Part shown: one piece after another, positions 26,499 to 33,532 of the stretch
Layout: each line of letters opens with the position of its first letter
Position numbering within the stretch: the first letter of the stretch is position 1
DNA from: Planctomycetota bacterium
GTDB taxonomy: Bacteria > Planctomycetota > Phycisphaerae > FEN-1346
NCBI GenBank assembly: GCA_030602705.1
Contig: JAUVZF010000021.1
Location: forward strand, 1 to 53,100
Direction: 5' to 3'
DNA length: 53,100 nucleotides
Position numbers and translations under genes: made by a program
The notes under the pieces: generated by a model
Seen by the model: the letters and a program-made list of their open reading frames with translations, nothing else
Database searches by the model: none
Told to the model about the DNA's origin: nothing

Positions 26499-26520
26499 GC
26501 GCGGCCCGTACGGGCCGCGC
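26499..26520. repeat. 22-bp perfect palindrome centred on CCCGTACGGG
   Basis: Identical to the palindrome at 21579 and 41689. It ends 12 bases below the yajC stop codon. Confidence 0.85.
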
Positions 26521-26532
26521 AACACCGAGCGC

Positions 26533-26952
26533 CTACCTGCCCGCGTCCGCCCCGCCGAGTGTCCTCTCGCCCTCCTGGTCGCCCTCTTCGTCGTCCCTGC
26601 CGACGACCTTGCTGATGGCGTCGCGTGAGAATCGCATCTTCACATCGCCCCGCTCATCGATCTTGATGGCGACCTCCTTCTCGCCGACCGACGCCACGAT
26701 GCCGTGGATGCCTCCGATGGTCACGATGTGGTCGTTCCGCCTGAGGTTGCCGAGCATCTCCTCGCGCCGGCGCTGTCGGTCCTTCTCCTTCTTTCGCTGC
26801 GGGCGGATGAGCAGGAGGTAGAAGACCACGAAGATCGCCCCCATCAGTAGGAGCATGTTCATCATGCCCCCGCCCGGCGCCTGCTCCTCGCCGCCCTCGG
26901 TCGGGGCTAGAGCCGGGCTTCCCTCTGCCGCCACAATCGCGTAGGTCTTCAC
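26533..26952 (-). CDS. yajC: preprotein translocase subunit YajC
   Basis: The GTG at 26952, preceded by AAAGGGACG, gives 139 residues. After a short glycine/glutamate-rich N-terminus comes one membrane helix (MLLLMGAIFVVFYLLLI), then the YajC signature RPQRKKEKD and the small cytoplasmic barrel (RRNDHIVTIGGIHGIVASVG, KIDERGDVKMRFSRDAISKVV). A charged tail closes it. YajC associates with SecDF in the inner membrane. The gene lies between tgt and secDF, the classical tgt-yajC-secDF order, but with insertions on both sides: a 293-base gap to tgt and 413 bases with a mobile element to secDF. Confidence 0.93.
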   Translation of the reverse strand: MKTYAIVAAEGSPALAPTEGGEEQAPGGGMMNMLLLMGAIFVVFYLLLIRPQRKKEKDRQRRREEMLGNLRRNDHIVTIGGIHGIVASVGEKEVAIKIDERGDVKMRFSRDAISKVVGRDDEEGDQEGERTLGGADAGR

Positions 26953-27060
26953 GAGGCGTCCCTTTCGTAAAAAAGTCGCGGCGCACGAACAGGCCACCTG
27001 CCCGTGGCTGGCTAAGCGGACTTACGTAAGTCTTTTGCCGTGGCGAGAACGGCACCCGCT

Positions 27061-27129
27061 CGCTTACGCTCGCGGCTAGTCGCGCCCGACCAGCCACGTG
27101 AGAAAACTAGCCGCGCACGTAAGTAAGCG
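27061..27129. repeat. large inverted repeat between tgt and yajC
   Basis: CGCTTAC-GCT-CGCGGCTAGT (27061-27080) pairs with ACTAGCCGCG-CAC-GTAAGTAAGCG (27106-27129) around a 25-base loop. A separate CTTACGTAAG palindrome lies near 27021. No coding potential is seen. Confidence 0.6.
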
Positions 27130-27245
27130 GCGCAAGCCCCTGGGCTACGAGCCCAATCAGTTGTCGCCACGGCATACACACGCAAACGTGGGCATGGCAC
27201 CCGCCGCGCATCAAAACTTACCTGACCCCGCTTAGAGCACTACTT

Positions 27246-28376
27246 TTAGTGGTTTCGGTAGTACCTGTCAAGTAAGGCCTGGGTCTCGGCCTCGAAGCGG
27301 TCGTCGCGTATCCACCCGCGAAGGCAGCCGAACAGCCGCGTGTAGAAGCGCAGGTTGTGCATACTCACGAGAACGGGCCCCAGCATCTCTCCCGCAACGA
27401 ACAGGTGCCGCACCGTGCCCCGGCTGAAGTTGCGGCACGCCGGGCAGTCGCAGCCGTCTTCGATGGGGCGAGAGTCCGTCCGGAACCGCTCGTTCCGCAG
27501 GCGGATCATTCCATCGGCCGTATAGGCGGAGGCATTGCGGCCGTTTCGCGTCGGCAGAACGCAGTCGAACAGATCCACGCCCAGCCCGACGGCCGCAACC
27601 ACGTCACGCAACTCGCCCACCCCCATCAGGTACCGCGGACGGTCGGCCGGCAGAAGCGGCGCCGTCGCGCCGACCACGTTCCGCAGGTGCTCGTGCCCTT
27701 CGCCGACGCTCACGCCGCCGATGGCGTAGCCCGGGAAGTCCATCTCGACAAGATGTTCGGCGCACTCGCGTCTCAGGTCCCCCTCGACGCCGCCCTGGAC
27801 GATGGCCCACAGGGCCTGGTCCTTGCGCTGATGGGCCGCGCGGCAGCGCCGGGCCCAGGCAAGCGTGAGGCGGACCGCCTCGGCCACCTCCTCGCGCGGG
27901 CAGGGATACGGCGGGCAGACGTCGAGGGCCATGATGATATCGGCCCCGAGGTCGTTCTGCACGGCGACGGACGACTCCGGAGTAAGCGTGATTTCAGCGC
28001 CGTCGATGTGGCTGCGGAACACGACGCCATCGTCGGTCACCTCGCTGAGCGCCGCCAGGCTGAAGACCTGGAAGCTGCCGCTGTCGGTCAGGATGGGTCC
28101 GTCCCAGGCCATCATGGCGTGCAGGCCGCCGAGGCTGCGGACCACGTCGGCCCCCGGCCGAAGCGCCAGGTGATACGTGTTCGCCAGCACCATCTGGACG
28201 CCGATCTCGCGGAGCGTTTCCGGCAAGACGCCCTTGACCGTCGCCTTGGTGCCCACCGGAATGAACGCGGGGGTTTCGACGCGGCCGTGAGGCGTCGCAA
28301 GGCAACCGAGACGGGGACCATCTGCACGGGCCGCGACGCCAACGGGCTTCCAGGCAAACAGGTCAGACACCATCAT
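27246..28376 (-). CDS. tgt: queuine tRNA-ribosyltransferase (tRNA-guanine transglycosylase)
   Basis: The ATG at 28376 is chosen; a longer frame exists, but its extra 36 residues come from the 9-mer repeat upstream. The resulting 376 residues match the usual bacterial length (E. coli 375). The enzyme exchanges guanine 34 of Asn, Asp, His and Tyr tRNAs for the queuosine precursor. Visible motifs are ILTDSGSFQVFSL with a catalytic aspartate, MALDVCPPY, AIVQGG and AIGGVSVGEG. DLFDCVLPTRNGRNA and the zinc site CDCPAC...HLFVAGEMLGPVLVSMHN complete the set. It lies downstream of queH and a spoIID-like gene. The ribosome binding site is weak (GGGGGCCGGGA). Confidence 0.96.
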   Translation of the reverse strand: MMVSDLFAWKPVGVAARADGPRLGCLATPHGRVETPAFIPVGTKATVKGVLPETLREIGVQMVLANTYHLALRPGADVVRSLGGLHAMMAWDGPILTDSGSFQVFSLAALSEVTDDGVVFRSHIDGAEITLTPESSVAVQNDLGADIIMALDVCPPYPCPREEVAEAVRLTLAWARRCRAAHQRKDQALWAIVQGGVEGDLRRECAEHLVEMDFPGYAIGGVSVGEGHEHLRNVVGATAPLLPADRPRYLMGVGELRDVVAAVGLGVDLFDCVLPTRNGRNASAYTADGMIRLRNERFRTDSRPIEDGCDCPACRNFSRGTVRHLFVAGEMLGPVLVSMHNLRFYTRLFGCLRGWIRDDRFEAETQALLDRYYRNH

Positions 28377-28387
28377 TCCCGGCCCCC

Positions 28388-28567
28388 AATGACGAATGAC
28401 GAAGCCCGAATGACGAATGAATGGCCAAACAGCAATGACGAACAGCCAACCGGCGGCGCCGGTGCACGCCTCATCATTCGGCATTCGGCATTGATGTTTG
28501 ATTAGTCATTAGTCATTCGTCATTCGTCATTCCTCATTCGTCATTAGTCATTCGTCATTAGTCATTC
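28388..28567. repeat. short tandem repeats of AATGACGA/TCATTCGTC type, in inverted arrangement
   Basis: Left part: AATGACGAATGACGA-like units (28388-28440). Right part: the reverse complement, TCATTAGTCATTCGTCATTC-like units (28480-28567). The two arms could pair. They fill the gap between the spoIID-like gene and tgt, and read-through of the left arm extends the tgt frame artificially. Confidence 0.8.
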
Positions 28568-28576
28568 TTTTCTCAG

Positions 28577-29851
28577 TCAGTACGCCCGGGCGAGTTCGAC
28601 ACCCGGATAGTAGTACCGCACGATCTCCTCGCCCCTCTTGCCGTGCGCCGCCAGGTACTGGGCGCCCCATTGGCACAGACCGACGCCATGCCCGTAGCCT
28701 CGTCCGCCCGTCAGTGCGATGCGGTCGCCGCGGTCTTCGATGTCGAACCAGGTGCTGGGCACCTTCGAGGCCCCGACCAGGATGCGCCAGTATCCGGACC
28801 GCAGGAGGACGGACTTGCCGGCCGTATCGACGACGCGTATCCGCTCGGCGCGTCCGCTGCGGCCGGTCCGGGCGGCGACCTCGACGCGCCACACGGGCCC
28901 CAACTGCGTCAGACTCGCCGAGCCGCTTCGCTGGAGGGCGCCGGTCACGTGCCGCTTCGTCAACACGACCGTGGGCCAACGGTACTTTGGCGACTTGCGG
29001 CAGTAGGTGCACTTGGTTCCCCCCGCGAGGGGCGCGGGCGTTGAACCGCCAAAGACGCCGCCCGCCGCGACCGTGTCGCCGCCGCACGTCGAATGGTAGT
29101 ACGTCTTGAGAAGCGCACGCTTGCCGCCCGCCACCCGGTACGTCGCGGCGACGCCCCAGGTGGCCTCGACCGCCTCCCACGCGGTTGCTGTCTCGGTGCC
29201 GGCCCCACCGTACACCTGGCTGCCCTGCGAATCCTGGACGTCATAATCGTAGCGCCTTCGCGCATTTCTGTCCACGAGGGCGTACGTTCGGGCCACAATC
29301 GCTTGGGCCTTGTACGCCTCCACGTGCCACGACGGGTACAGTTCGTTCGCGAGCACGCCCGCCAGGTACGCTTCCATCGGCAGGACGTTGATGAGGCGAA
29401 TCGCCCCGTTGTGCGTGGGCGAGATGCGCAGCGTCCCGCGGTACCTGCGCCGCCGCGCCTTCCCGCCGACGGCTTGCGAGACCCGGACGGGGACGTCGCC
29501 GGCGCCGGCAAGTTCCACGGGGCCGTTGACCGTGGCGATGCGTCCGAAGACCACGTTGCCGCCGGCGGCCGTGACCTGCGTCCAGTCGAGTCTCTTTCCG
29601 GAAGCGATCTCGCCCTCGCGGCCCACCAGCCGCCACGGGCCCTTCACCGCCACGGCCACCGACCGGGTATCTCTGCCGAGTTTGACGCGGACGCGCGGCA
29701 CTTCGGCGCCCATGCGGTCGGCGCGTCGCGGGCGTCGCGGGCGTTCGCACGAGCAGCCGCTGAACGAGACGACGGCAACGCTCGCCATCAGGACCATTCG
29801 AGCCATCCAGGCGCCGGCGCCGTGGACGGCACGTGTGGCGGGTTTGGTCAC
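28577..29851 (-). CDS. SpoIID/LytB-type peptidoglycan lytic transglycosylase-like protein
   Basis: The start is GTG at 29851 with GGAGGTGA five bases upstream; it overlaps the queH stop by four bases. The 424-residue protein has a signal or lipoprotein-type N-terminus (ARMVLMASVAVVSFSGCSC; Cys33 is a possible lipid anchor). The SpoIID domain spans about 150-420: RISPTHNGAIRLINVLPMEAYLAGVLANELYPSWHVEAYKAQAIVARTYAL holds the catalytic glutamate region. YHSTCGGDT and CTYC hold the paired cysteines, and GRGYGHGVGLCQWGAQYLAAHGK closes the fold. In Bacillus, SpoIID cleaves denuded glycan strands during engulfment; in non-sporulating bacteria such proteins act on the cell wall. Its place inside a queuosine operon is unexplained. 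Confidence 0.9.
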   Translation of the reverse strand: MTKPATRAVHGAGAWMARMVLMASVAVVSFSGCSCERPRRPRRADRMGAEVPRVRVKLGRDTRSVAVAVKGPWRLVGREGEIASGKRLDWTQVTAAGGNVVFGRIATVNGPVELAGAGDVPVRVSQAVGGKARRRRYRGTLRISPTHNGAIRLINVLPMEAYLAGVLANELYPSWHVEAYKAQAIVARTYALVDRNARRRYDYDVQDSQGSQVYGGAGTETATAWEAVEATWGVAATYRVAGGKRALLKTYYHSTCGGDTVAAGGVFGGSTPAPLAGGTKCTYCRKSPKYRWPTVVLTKRHVTGALQRSGSASLTQLGPVWRVEVAARTGRSGRAERIRVVDTAGKSVLLRSGYWRILVGASKVPSTWFDIEDRGDRIALTGGRGYGHGVGLCQWGAQYLAAHGKRGEEIVRYYYPGVELARAY

Positions 29852-30537
29852 GCGTCACCTCCGGTGTTGTCGCGCCGCGCGGCGGCCCCTCCGCGAAAGA
29901 GGTGCACCCTGGTCGGAGCGAACCGTTCCTCTTCGCTGAAGATACAGCCGCAGTACTGCTGGCGATACAGGCTTCGCCGCTTCGCTTCCTGCAGCCCGTG
30001 GGCGGCCAGCGGTCGCCAGTCCTCGTAATGGAACGAGAGTCCCCTGGCAGCCGCCTCTTCTTCGCCGATGGCCCGGACGGCCGCGTGGTACTGATGGACC
30101 GAGACCAGCAGCGTCGTGGTGATGGCCGTGCACCCGCGCTCGGCGGCGACACGGGCGGTCTCGCCCAGGCGCATCCGGTAACACGCCAGGCACCGCTCGG
30201 GCCGGTCCCACGGCACGGCCCTCAGGAACGCCTTGGGATCGTAGGCCATGTCGACCACCGCGTCGAGTCGTTCCTGCTCGGCCAGGACCTGGACGCTCTT
30301 GGCCCGGCGGCGGAACTCGAGCAGCGGCTGAATGTTCGGGTTGTGGAAGAAGGGCGTGAACGCGCCCACGCAGCGAAGCGGCTCCAGAATGGCCGCAACG
30401 CACTCGCCGCAACACACGTGAACCAGCAGGGAAGAGTCCAAAGTCGAAAGTCCAAAGTTCAAAGTCGAAAGTCCAAAGTCCGGCGCCGAGGCGACTTTGG
30501 ACTTTGGATTTGTCAGGTTGGACCCGAGTTCCGTCAT
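29848..30537 (-). CDS. queH: epoxyqueuosine reductase QueH
   Basis: This 229-residue protein reduces epoxyqueuosine to queuosine in tRNA, the last biosynthetic step. QueH motifs are present: LLVHVCCGECV (Cys42, Cys43, Cys46), DPKAFLRAV, CLACYRMRLGETA and YCGCIFSEEER; the cysteines bind an iron-sulfur cluster and iron. The ATG at 30537 overlaps the upstream stop as ATGA, and the 3' end overlaps the spoIID-like start as GTGA, so three genes are coupled. An oddity: QueH proteins normally begin at about the LLVHVCC strand, but here residues about 10-35 are encoded by a dispersed GACTTTGGACTTTCG repeat. Translation could instead start at an internal TTG, though no ribosome binding site supports that. 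Confidence 0.93.
   Translation of the reverse strand: MTELGSNLTNPKSKVASAPDFGLSTLNFGLSTLDSSLLVHVCCGECVAAILEPLRCVGAFTPFFHNPNIQPLLEFRRRAKSVQVLAEQERLDAVVDMAYDPKAFLRAVPWDRPERCLACYRMRLGETARVAAERGCTAITTTLLVSVHQYHAAVRAIGEEEAAARGLSFHYEDWRPLAAHGLQEAKRRSLYRQQYCGCIFSEEERFAPTRVHLFRGGAAARRDNTGGDA
30435..30511. repeat. GACTTTGGACTTTCGACTTTG repeat inside the start of queH
   Basis: Short units of GACTTT(G/C)GA type, read on the minus strand. GTCCAAAGTC (30471-30480) and GACTTTGGAC (30493-30502) form a 10-bp stem near the 5' end of the queH message. The repeat is in frame with queH and encodes PDFGLSTLNFGLSTLD. Confidence 0.85.
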
Positions 30538-31508
30538 CCGCCCAGGTCGAGGCCGTGGCGGCGAAGCACCTGCTTGACCTCGTTCAGCGAGGTCTCGCCG
30601 AAGTTCTTGCAGGCGAGCAACCGCTCCTCCGTCAGGTTCGCCAGGTCGCCCAGCGTTCCGATGCCGAGGCGTTCGAGGGCCTTGCGGCTGCGTGCGCTGA
30701 GTTCCAGGTCGCCTATGGTCACGCTCTCGCCGTCGCCGCGCGGCGGCGTCGGCGCAAGGACGGGCGCCGCCGGCGCCCGCGAGCCGGCCCTCCGGGCCAT
30801 GCCCTCGACGGTCATGCCCAAGTGCAGGTTCTTCGCGGCGAGCATGTCCTTGATCTCCTGGAGGCTTGTCTCGCCGAAGTTCTTGTACGACAGGAGTTCC
30901 TGCTCGGTGTGGTGGATGAGGTCGCCCAGTGTTCTGATGTTCATTTTGCGTAGGCAGTTGCGGCTGCGGACGCTGAGTTCGAAGTCCGTGACAGGGATTT
31001 CGAGGACCTGGTTGCGTTTGTCGCGGCGGCGTTCGCTCTCCTCGTCGTAATACATGACCTGCGAGGCCTCGGCGTCGCGCAGGAACAGTTTGGCCCGCTG
31101 GTGGTTCGGGTTCGCCTTGAGGACGCGGCTGAAGCATTCAACGGCCTCATCGTAGCGGCCGGCGTCTTCGTAGAGAACGCCGAGGTTCACGAGGGCGCCC
31201 TCGTAGAGGGGCGGCTGCTGGACGCACTGCTTGTAGTAGTCGATGGCCAGGTCCTCTTCGCCCCGCAAGTCGTAGAGGTAGGCCAGGCGGAAGAGCGTGC
31301 CGCGATGCGCCGGCTCGAGTTGCAGGGCTCGCTCGTAGGCGTCGAGGGCATCTTCGTAACGGCCCTGGATCTCACGAACGCACCCCAGGTGATAGTAATA
31401 GGCAACGGTTTCGGTCTCGCTGCCTGGGGTTTGCCGGAGGAGCGTCTCGGCGTCCTCGCTCCGGCCTTCGACGCACGCCCGTTCGATTTCGCTCATCGTT
31501 TCAGCCAC
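30534..31508 (-). CDS. TPR protein with two tandem RNA polymerase alpha-CTD-like domains
   Basis: The GTG at 31508 follows GGAGGTGA by six bases and gives 324 residues. Residues about 10-150 contain tetratricopeptide repeats (YYYHLGCVREIQGRYEDALDAYERALQLEP; ALVNLGVLYEDAGRYDEAVECFSRVLKANP). Two copies of the RNA polymerase alpha C-terminal domain follow, at about 172-232 and 262-322. Each has the hallmark LS-RSRN/K-L, TLGDL, and KNFGETSL-E(I/V)K segments, close to the real alpha CTD (family: LSVRSYNCLK, KNFGRKSLNEIK). The RNA polymerase beta-binding part of alpha is absent, so it is not RpoA. It could bind AT-rich upstream DNA or activators that normally touch the alpha CTD; that is inference. 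It heads an operon with queH. Confidence 0.88.
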   Translation of the reverse strand: MAETMSEIERACVEGRSEDAETLLRQTPGSETETVAYYYHLGCVREIQGRYEDALDAYERALQLEPAHRGTLFRLAYLYDLRGEEDLAIDYYKQCVQQPPLYEGALVNLGVLYEDAGRYDEAVECFSRVLKANPNHQRAKLFLRDAEASQVMYYDEESERRRDKRNQVLEIPVTDFELSVRSRNCLRKMNIRTLGDLIHHTEQELLSYKNFGETSLQEIKDMLAAKNLHLGMTVEGMARRAGSRAPAAPVLAPTPPRGDGESVTIGDLELSARSRKALERLGIGTLGDLANLTEERLLACKNFGETSLNEVKQVLRRHGLDLGG

Positions 31509-31574
31509 AGCATCACCTCCGCAAAAACAGTCCCCCTGGGCGGCGGGCCAACCCGCAGCCACAGAAAACGGCGT

Positions 31575-31602
31575 ATTTTACCATAACAGAGGAGACTTGC
31601 AA
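31575..31602 (-). promoter_or_regulatory. sigma-70-like promoter of the TPR/queH operon
   Basis: Minus strand: TTGCAA, 16-base spacer, TAAAAT (5 of 6). Predicted start near 31568, leader about 60 bases. The TTGCAA -35 box is shared with the GTPase and serS promoters at 46 kb. Confidence 0.55.
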
Positions 31603-31701
31603 GCCTTCTTGCAGTTCGTGTAGAGTGGTCGGCCATGACGGCAACGCCAGGCGCCGCTATGAAGGGCCTCACCAAGTGGGCGGGTCGTGGCTGTACATCA
31701 A

Positions 31702-31724
31702 AAAAAGGTTCCTGGAACCTTTTT
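31702..31724. repeat. single AAAAAGGTTCC-T-GGAACCTTTTT palindrome
   Basis: A lone half of the palindromic element at 35123 and 50183. With a stem of AAGGTT and flanking A and T tracts it could act as a weak bidirectional terminator. It lies upstream of the TPR operon promoter. Confidence 0.7.
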
Positions 31725-31780
31725 GCCTCAATCGAGGACTGGGCTGGCTGCTGAAGGTCCGTTTCGCCTGCCGTCCGGAG

Positions 31781-31908
31781 GTACGTGTTTAGCGTCCCAC
31801 GCGCCACCAAGAGGGTGGCACGGCAGCGGCGAAGACGCGGCCGTGGGCCGCATCGCGCCGAGTGCGGCTGCACGGCCCAAGGGCCGTGCCACCCCGCTAA
31901 ACACGTAC
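31781..31908. mobile_element. 128-bp MITE-like element with the same 14-bp TIRs but a different interior
   Basis: The left end GTACGTGTTTAGCG and right end CGCTAAACACGTAC are exact inverted repeats. Outside them lie GTCCGGAG (31773-31780) and GGCCGGAG (31909-31916), an 8-bp direct repeat with one mismatch. The interior is the GGTGGCACGG...CCGTGCCACC repeat known from 1581 and 11149, not the TGTCATT interior of the element at 26186. With the palindrome at 31702 it accounts for most of the 409-base gap upstream of the TPR gene. Confidence 0.85.
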
Positions 31909-31917
31909 GGCCGGAGA

Positions 31918-32076
31918 TTACGATTCTCTCGCTTCGCGGCGCGCCCGCCCCGGCCGCCGCATCCGCTTGACCCACACGACGGCGGCCATCACGAGTACGG
32001 GACCGCCCAGCAGAACCGCCAGGGCGGCAAGGATGGTGACGACTTCCCACGGGCCGAGGGTGAAGAAGGCCAGCAT
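31918..32076 (-). CDS. 52-residue TatA-like small membrane protein
   Basis: A short gene reading M-LAFFTLGPWEVVTIL-AALAVLLGGPVL and on to a basic tail (VKRMRRPGRARREARES). The motif F-x-LGPWE followed by a hydrophobic helix copies the N-terminus of TatA (the neighbour at 32440 has FWMPGPWELAIIAII). The amphipathic helix of TatA is replaced by a second hydrophobic stretch and arginines. ATG at 32076 with GAGAG upstream (weak), stop TAA at 31918. It lies 157 bases downstream of tatA on the same strand. It could be a degenerate duplicate or an accessory Tat component; it is too short for most gene finders. Confidence 0.55.
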   Translation of the reverse strand: MLAFFTLGPWEVVTILAALAVLLGGPVLVMAAVVWVKRMRRPGRARREARES

Positions 32077-32233
32077 CTATCTCTCGAATCCTGGAGCGCG
32101 GCGGAGCAGCGCCGCCGTCACGCGGGAGACGCGGCGCCGGCCGGCGACTGGCGGCGAGGCACTGGCTGGCCCGTACGGGTCCGCACCGGGAGAAGCGGCC
32201 AGTGGCGCCCGTCAAATGAGCAGTAACGGAGCG

Positions 32234-32440
32234 CTAGGTGTCGTCGGCGGCCTTGTTGATCTCGTCGGCGGTCTTGGTGACCTCGTCCTGCACTTCCTTC
32301 AGGCCCTTCTTGAACTCGACAATGCCTTTGCCGAGGCTCTTGCCGACTTCCGGCAGCCGCCGCCCGAACAGAATGAGGGCGATGATGGCGATGATCGCCA
32401 GTTCCCACGGTCCCGGCATCCAAAAAGCCAACTGTTCCAC
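32234..32440 (-). CDS. tatA: twin-arginine translocase subunit TatA/TatE
   Basis: The GTG at 32440 follows CAGGAGGA by eight bases and gives 68 residues. The sequence is a textbook TatA: a short N-terminus, FWMPGPWELAIIAIIALILFG as the membrane helix, then the amphipathic helix RRLPEVGKSLGKGIVEFKKG and a charged tail. TatA oligomers form the conduit for folded, cofactor-bearing proteins, which suits the several Tat-signal enzymes in this window. It lies 62 bases below hypB and may share its transcript; Tat also exports NiFe hydrogenases in many bacteria, a possible reason for this placement. No tatB or tatC gene is present in the window. Confidence 0.94.
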   Translation of the reverse strand: MEQLAFWMPGPWELAIIAIIALILFGRRLPEVGKSLGKGIVEFKKGLKEVQDEVTKTADEINKAADDT

Positions 32441-32502
32441 GAGACATCCTCCTGAAAGGTTACGCATCCATTATACCAAAGGGGGCGCGGCGTCCAAGGA
32501 AA

Positions 32503-33186
32503 TCATTCCGGCGACGGCGCCGCCCGACACCGCACGGCCTCGCGCTGGGTGCGAAGCCAATCGAGCCAGGCGCCCAGTCCCTGGCCGGTCTTGCACGAGA
32601 GTTCCAGCAACGGAACGTCGAGCCCCAAGTCGCGGACGAATCCGCTGAACGAGGCCGGCGAGAAGCCGGTCGCTTCCACGAGGTCCATCTTGTTCAGGAC
32701 AACGCAGTCGGCGCTGCGGAAGGCCACGGGATACTTGACCGGCTTGTCGTCGCCCTCGGGCGTCGAGGAGACGACGACGCGGCGGTGCTCGCCAAGGTCG
32801 AACGAAGCCGGGCAGACGAGGTTGCCGACGTTCTCGATAAACAGGATGTCCAGGTCGGCCAGATCATACACCTCGATGGCTTCGGCGACCTGCCGGCCAT
32901 TCAGGTGGCAACCACGGCCGGTGTTGATCTGGCGGCAGGGCATACCGGCATCGATGATGCGGCGAGCGTCGCGGTCGGTGGCGAGGTCGCCGCCAACGGC
33001 GGCCATCCGCAGGTCGTCGGCGAGGCGACGGGCGGTCTGCTCCAGCAGGCTCGTCTTGCCGGCGCCGGGCGAACTCATGAGGTTCACGACCAACAGGCCC
33101 GCCTCGTCGAACCGCTCGGCCAGGGCGGCCGCCAGGCGGTCGTTCTCCGTAACGATCTTCTTTTCGAGGCGAATCCGCTCGGCCAT
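32503..33186 (-). CDS. hypB: hydrogenase nickel incorporation GTPase HypB
   Basis: This 227-residue cytoplasmic GTPase helps HypA insert nickel into NiFe hydrogenase. Visible motifs are the P-loop SSPGAGKTSLLEQ (about 38-50), GGDLATDRDA, the metal-binding loop MPCRQINTGRGCHLNG, FIENVGNLVCPASFDLGE and the guanine motif NKMDLVE. The histidine-rich N-terminal nickel store of some HypB proteins is missing, so this is the short type. The start ATG is four bases after the hypA stop, and GGAGGT lies upstream within hypA. No hydrogenase structural genes or hypC-F are in the window. A role with another nickel enzyme cannot be excluded. Confidence 0.96.
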   Translation of the reverse strand: MAERIRLEKKIVTENDRLAAALAERFDEAGLLVVNLMSSPGAGKTSLLEQTARRLADDLRMAAVGGDLATDRDARRIIDAGMPCRQINTGRGCHLNGRQVAEAIEVYDLADLDILFIENVGNLVCPASFDLGEHRRVVVSSTPEGDDKPVKYPVAFRSADCVVLNKMDLVEATGFSPASFSGFVRDLGLDVPLLELSCKTGQGLGAWLDWLRTQREAVRCRAAPSPE

Positions 33187-33190
33187 CGGC

Positions 33191-33532
33191 CTACTCGACC
33201 TCCAGCGATTCCAGGCGCAACTGCGTGCCGCGCACCGGCTCGACGTCGGCGCCCCCGCAGGCGGGACACCTCAGGCGCATCTCTTGCATCGGATACTCGC
33301 GACCGCAGGTGCGACAGACCAGGACAACGGGCTCCTTGCGCACGTGCACCGCTGCGTGCGGCCATTCGGACTCGGCAACGAGAAGGCCGAGGGCAAACTC
33401 GAGCGACTCCGGGTCGGCGCCGCTGAGTTCGCCGACGACCACGCGGACCTGTGTCAGGCGGCGGTCGGAGTGCTTCTCCATCTCGGCAGCCACCTGTCTC
33501 CACACGGCATGGGCTAGCGCGATCTCATGCAC
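33191..33532 (-). CDS. hypA: hydrogenase maturation nickel metallochaperone HypA
   Basis: The GTG at 33532 is chosen because HypA must begin M-H-E, the initiator amine and His2 being nickel ligands: the frame reads (V)HEIALAHAVW, with GGAG seven bases upstream. The product has 113 residues, the normal size. The zinc site is CRTCG...CPACGG with its two CxxC pairs near residues 73-91. QVRVVVGELSGADPESLEFAL is the conserved middle part. HypA delivers nickel with HypB, whose gene follows after four bases. Upstream is a 127-base gap without a clear promoter. Confidence 0.95.
   Translation of the reverse strand: MHEIALAHAVWRQVAAEMEKHSDRRLTQVRVVVGELSGADPESLEFALGLLVAESEWPHAAVHVRKEPVVLVCRTCGREYPMQEMRLRCPACGGADVEPVRGTQLRLESLEVE

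Noticed and set aside
28388-28567. Possible CRISPR array
   Set aside because: Units are only about 8-9 bases, without spacers of uniform length and without cas genes; it is a simple-sequence inverted repeat.
30534-31508. Calling the TPR protein an RNA polymerase alpha subunit
   Set aside because: The alpha N-terminal dimerisation and beta-binding domain is missing and TPR repeats take its place; only the C-terminal domain is shared.
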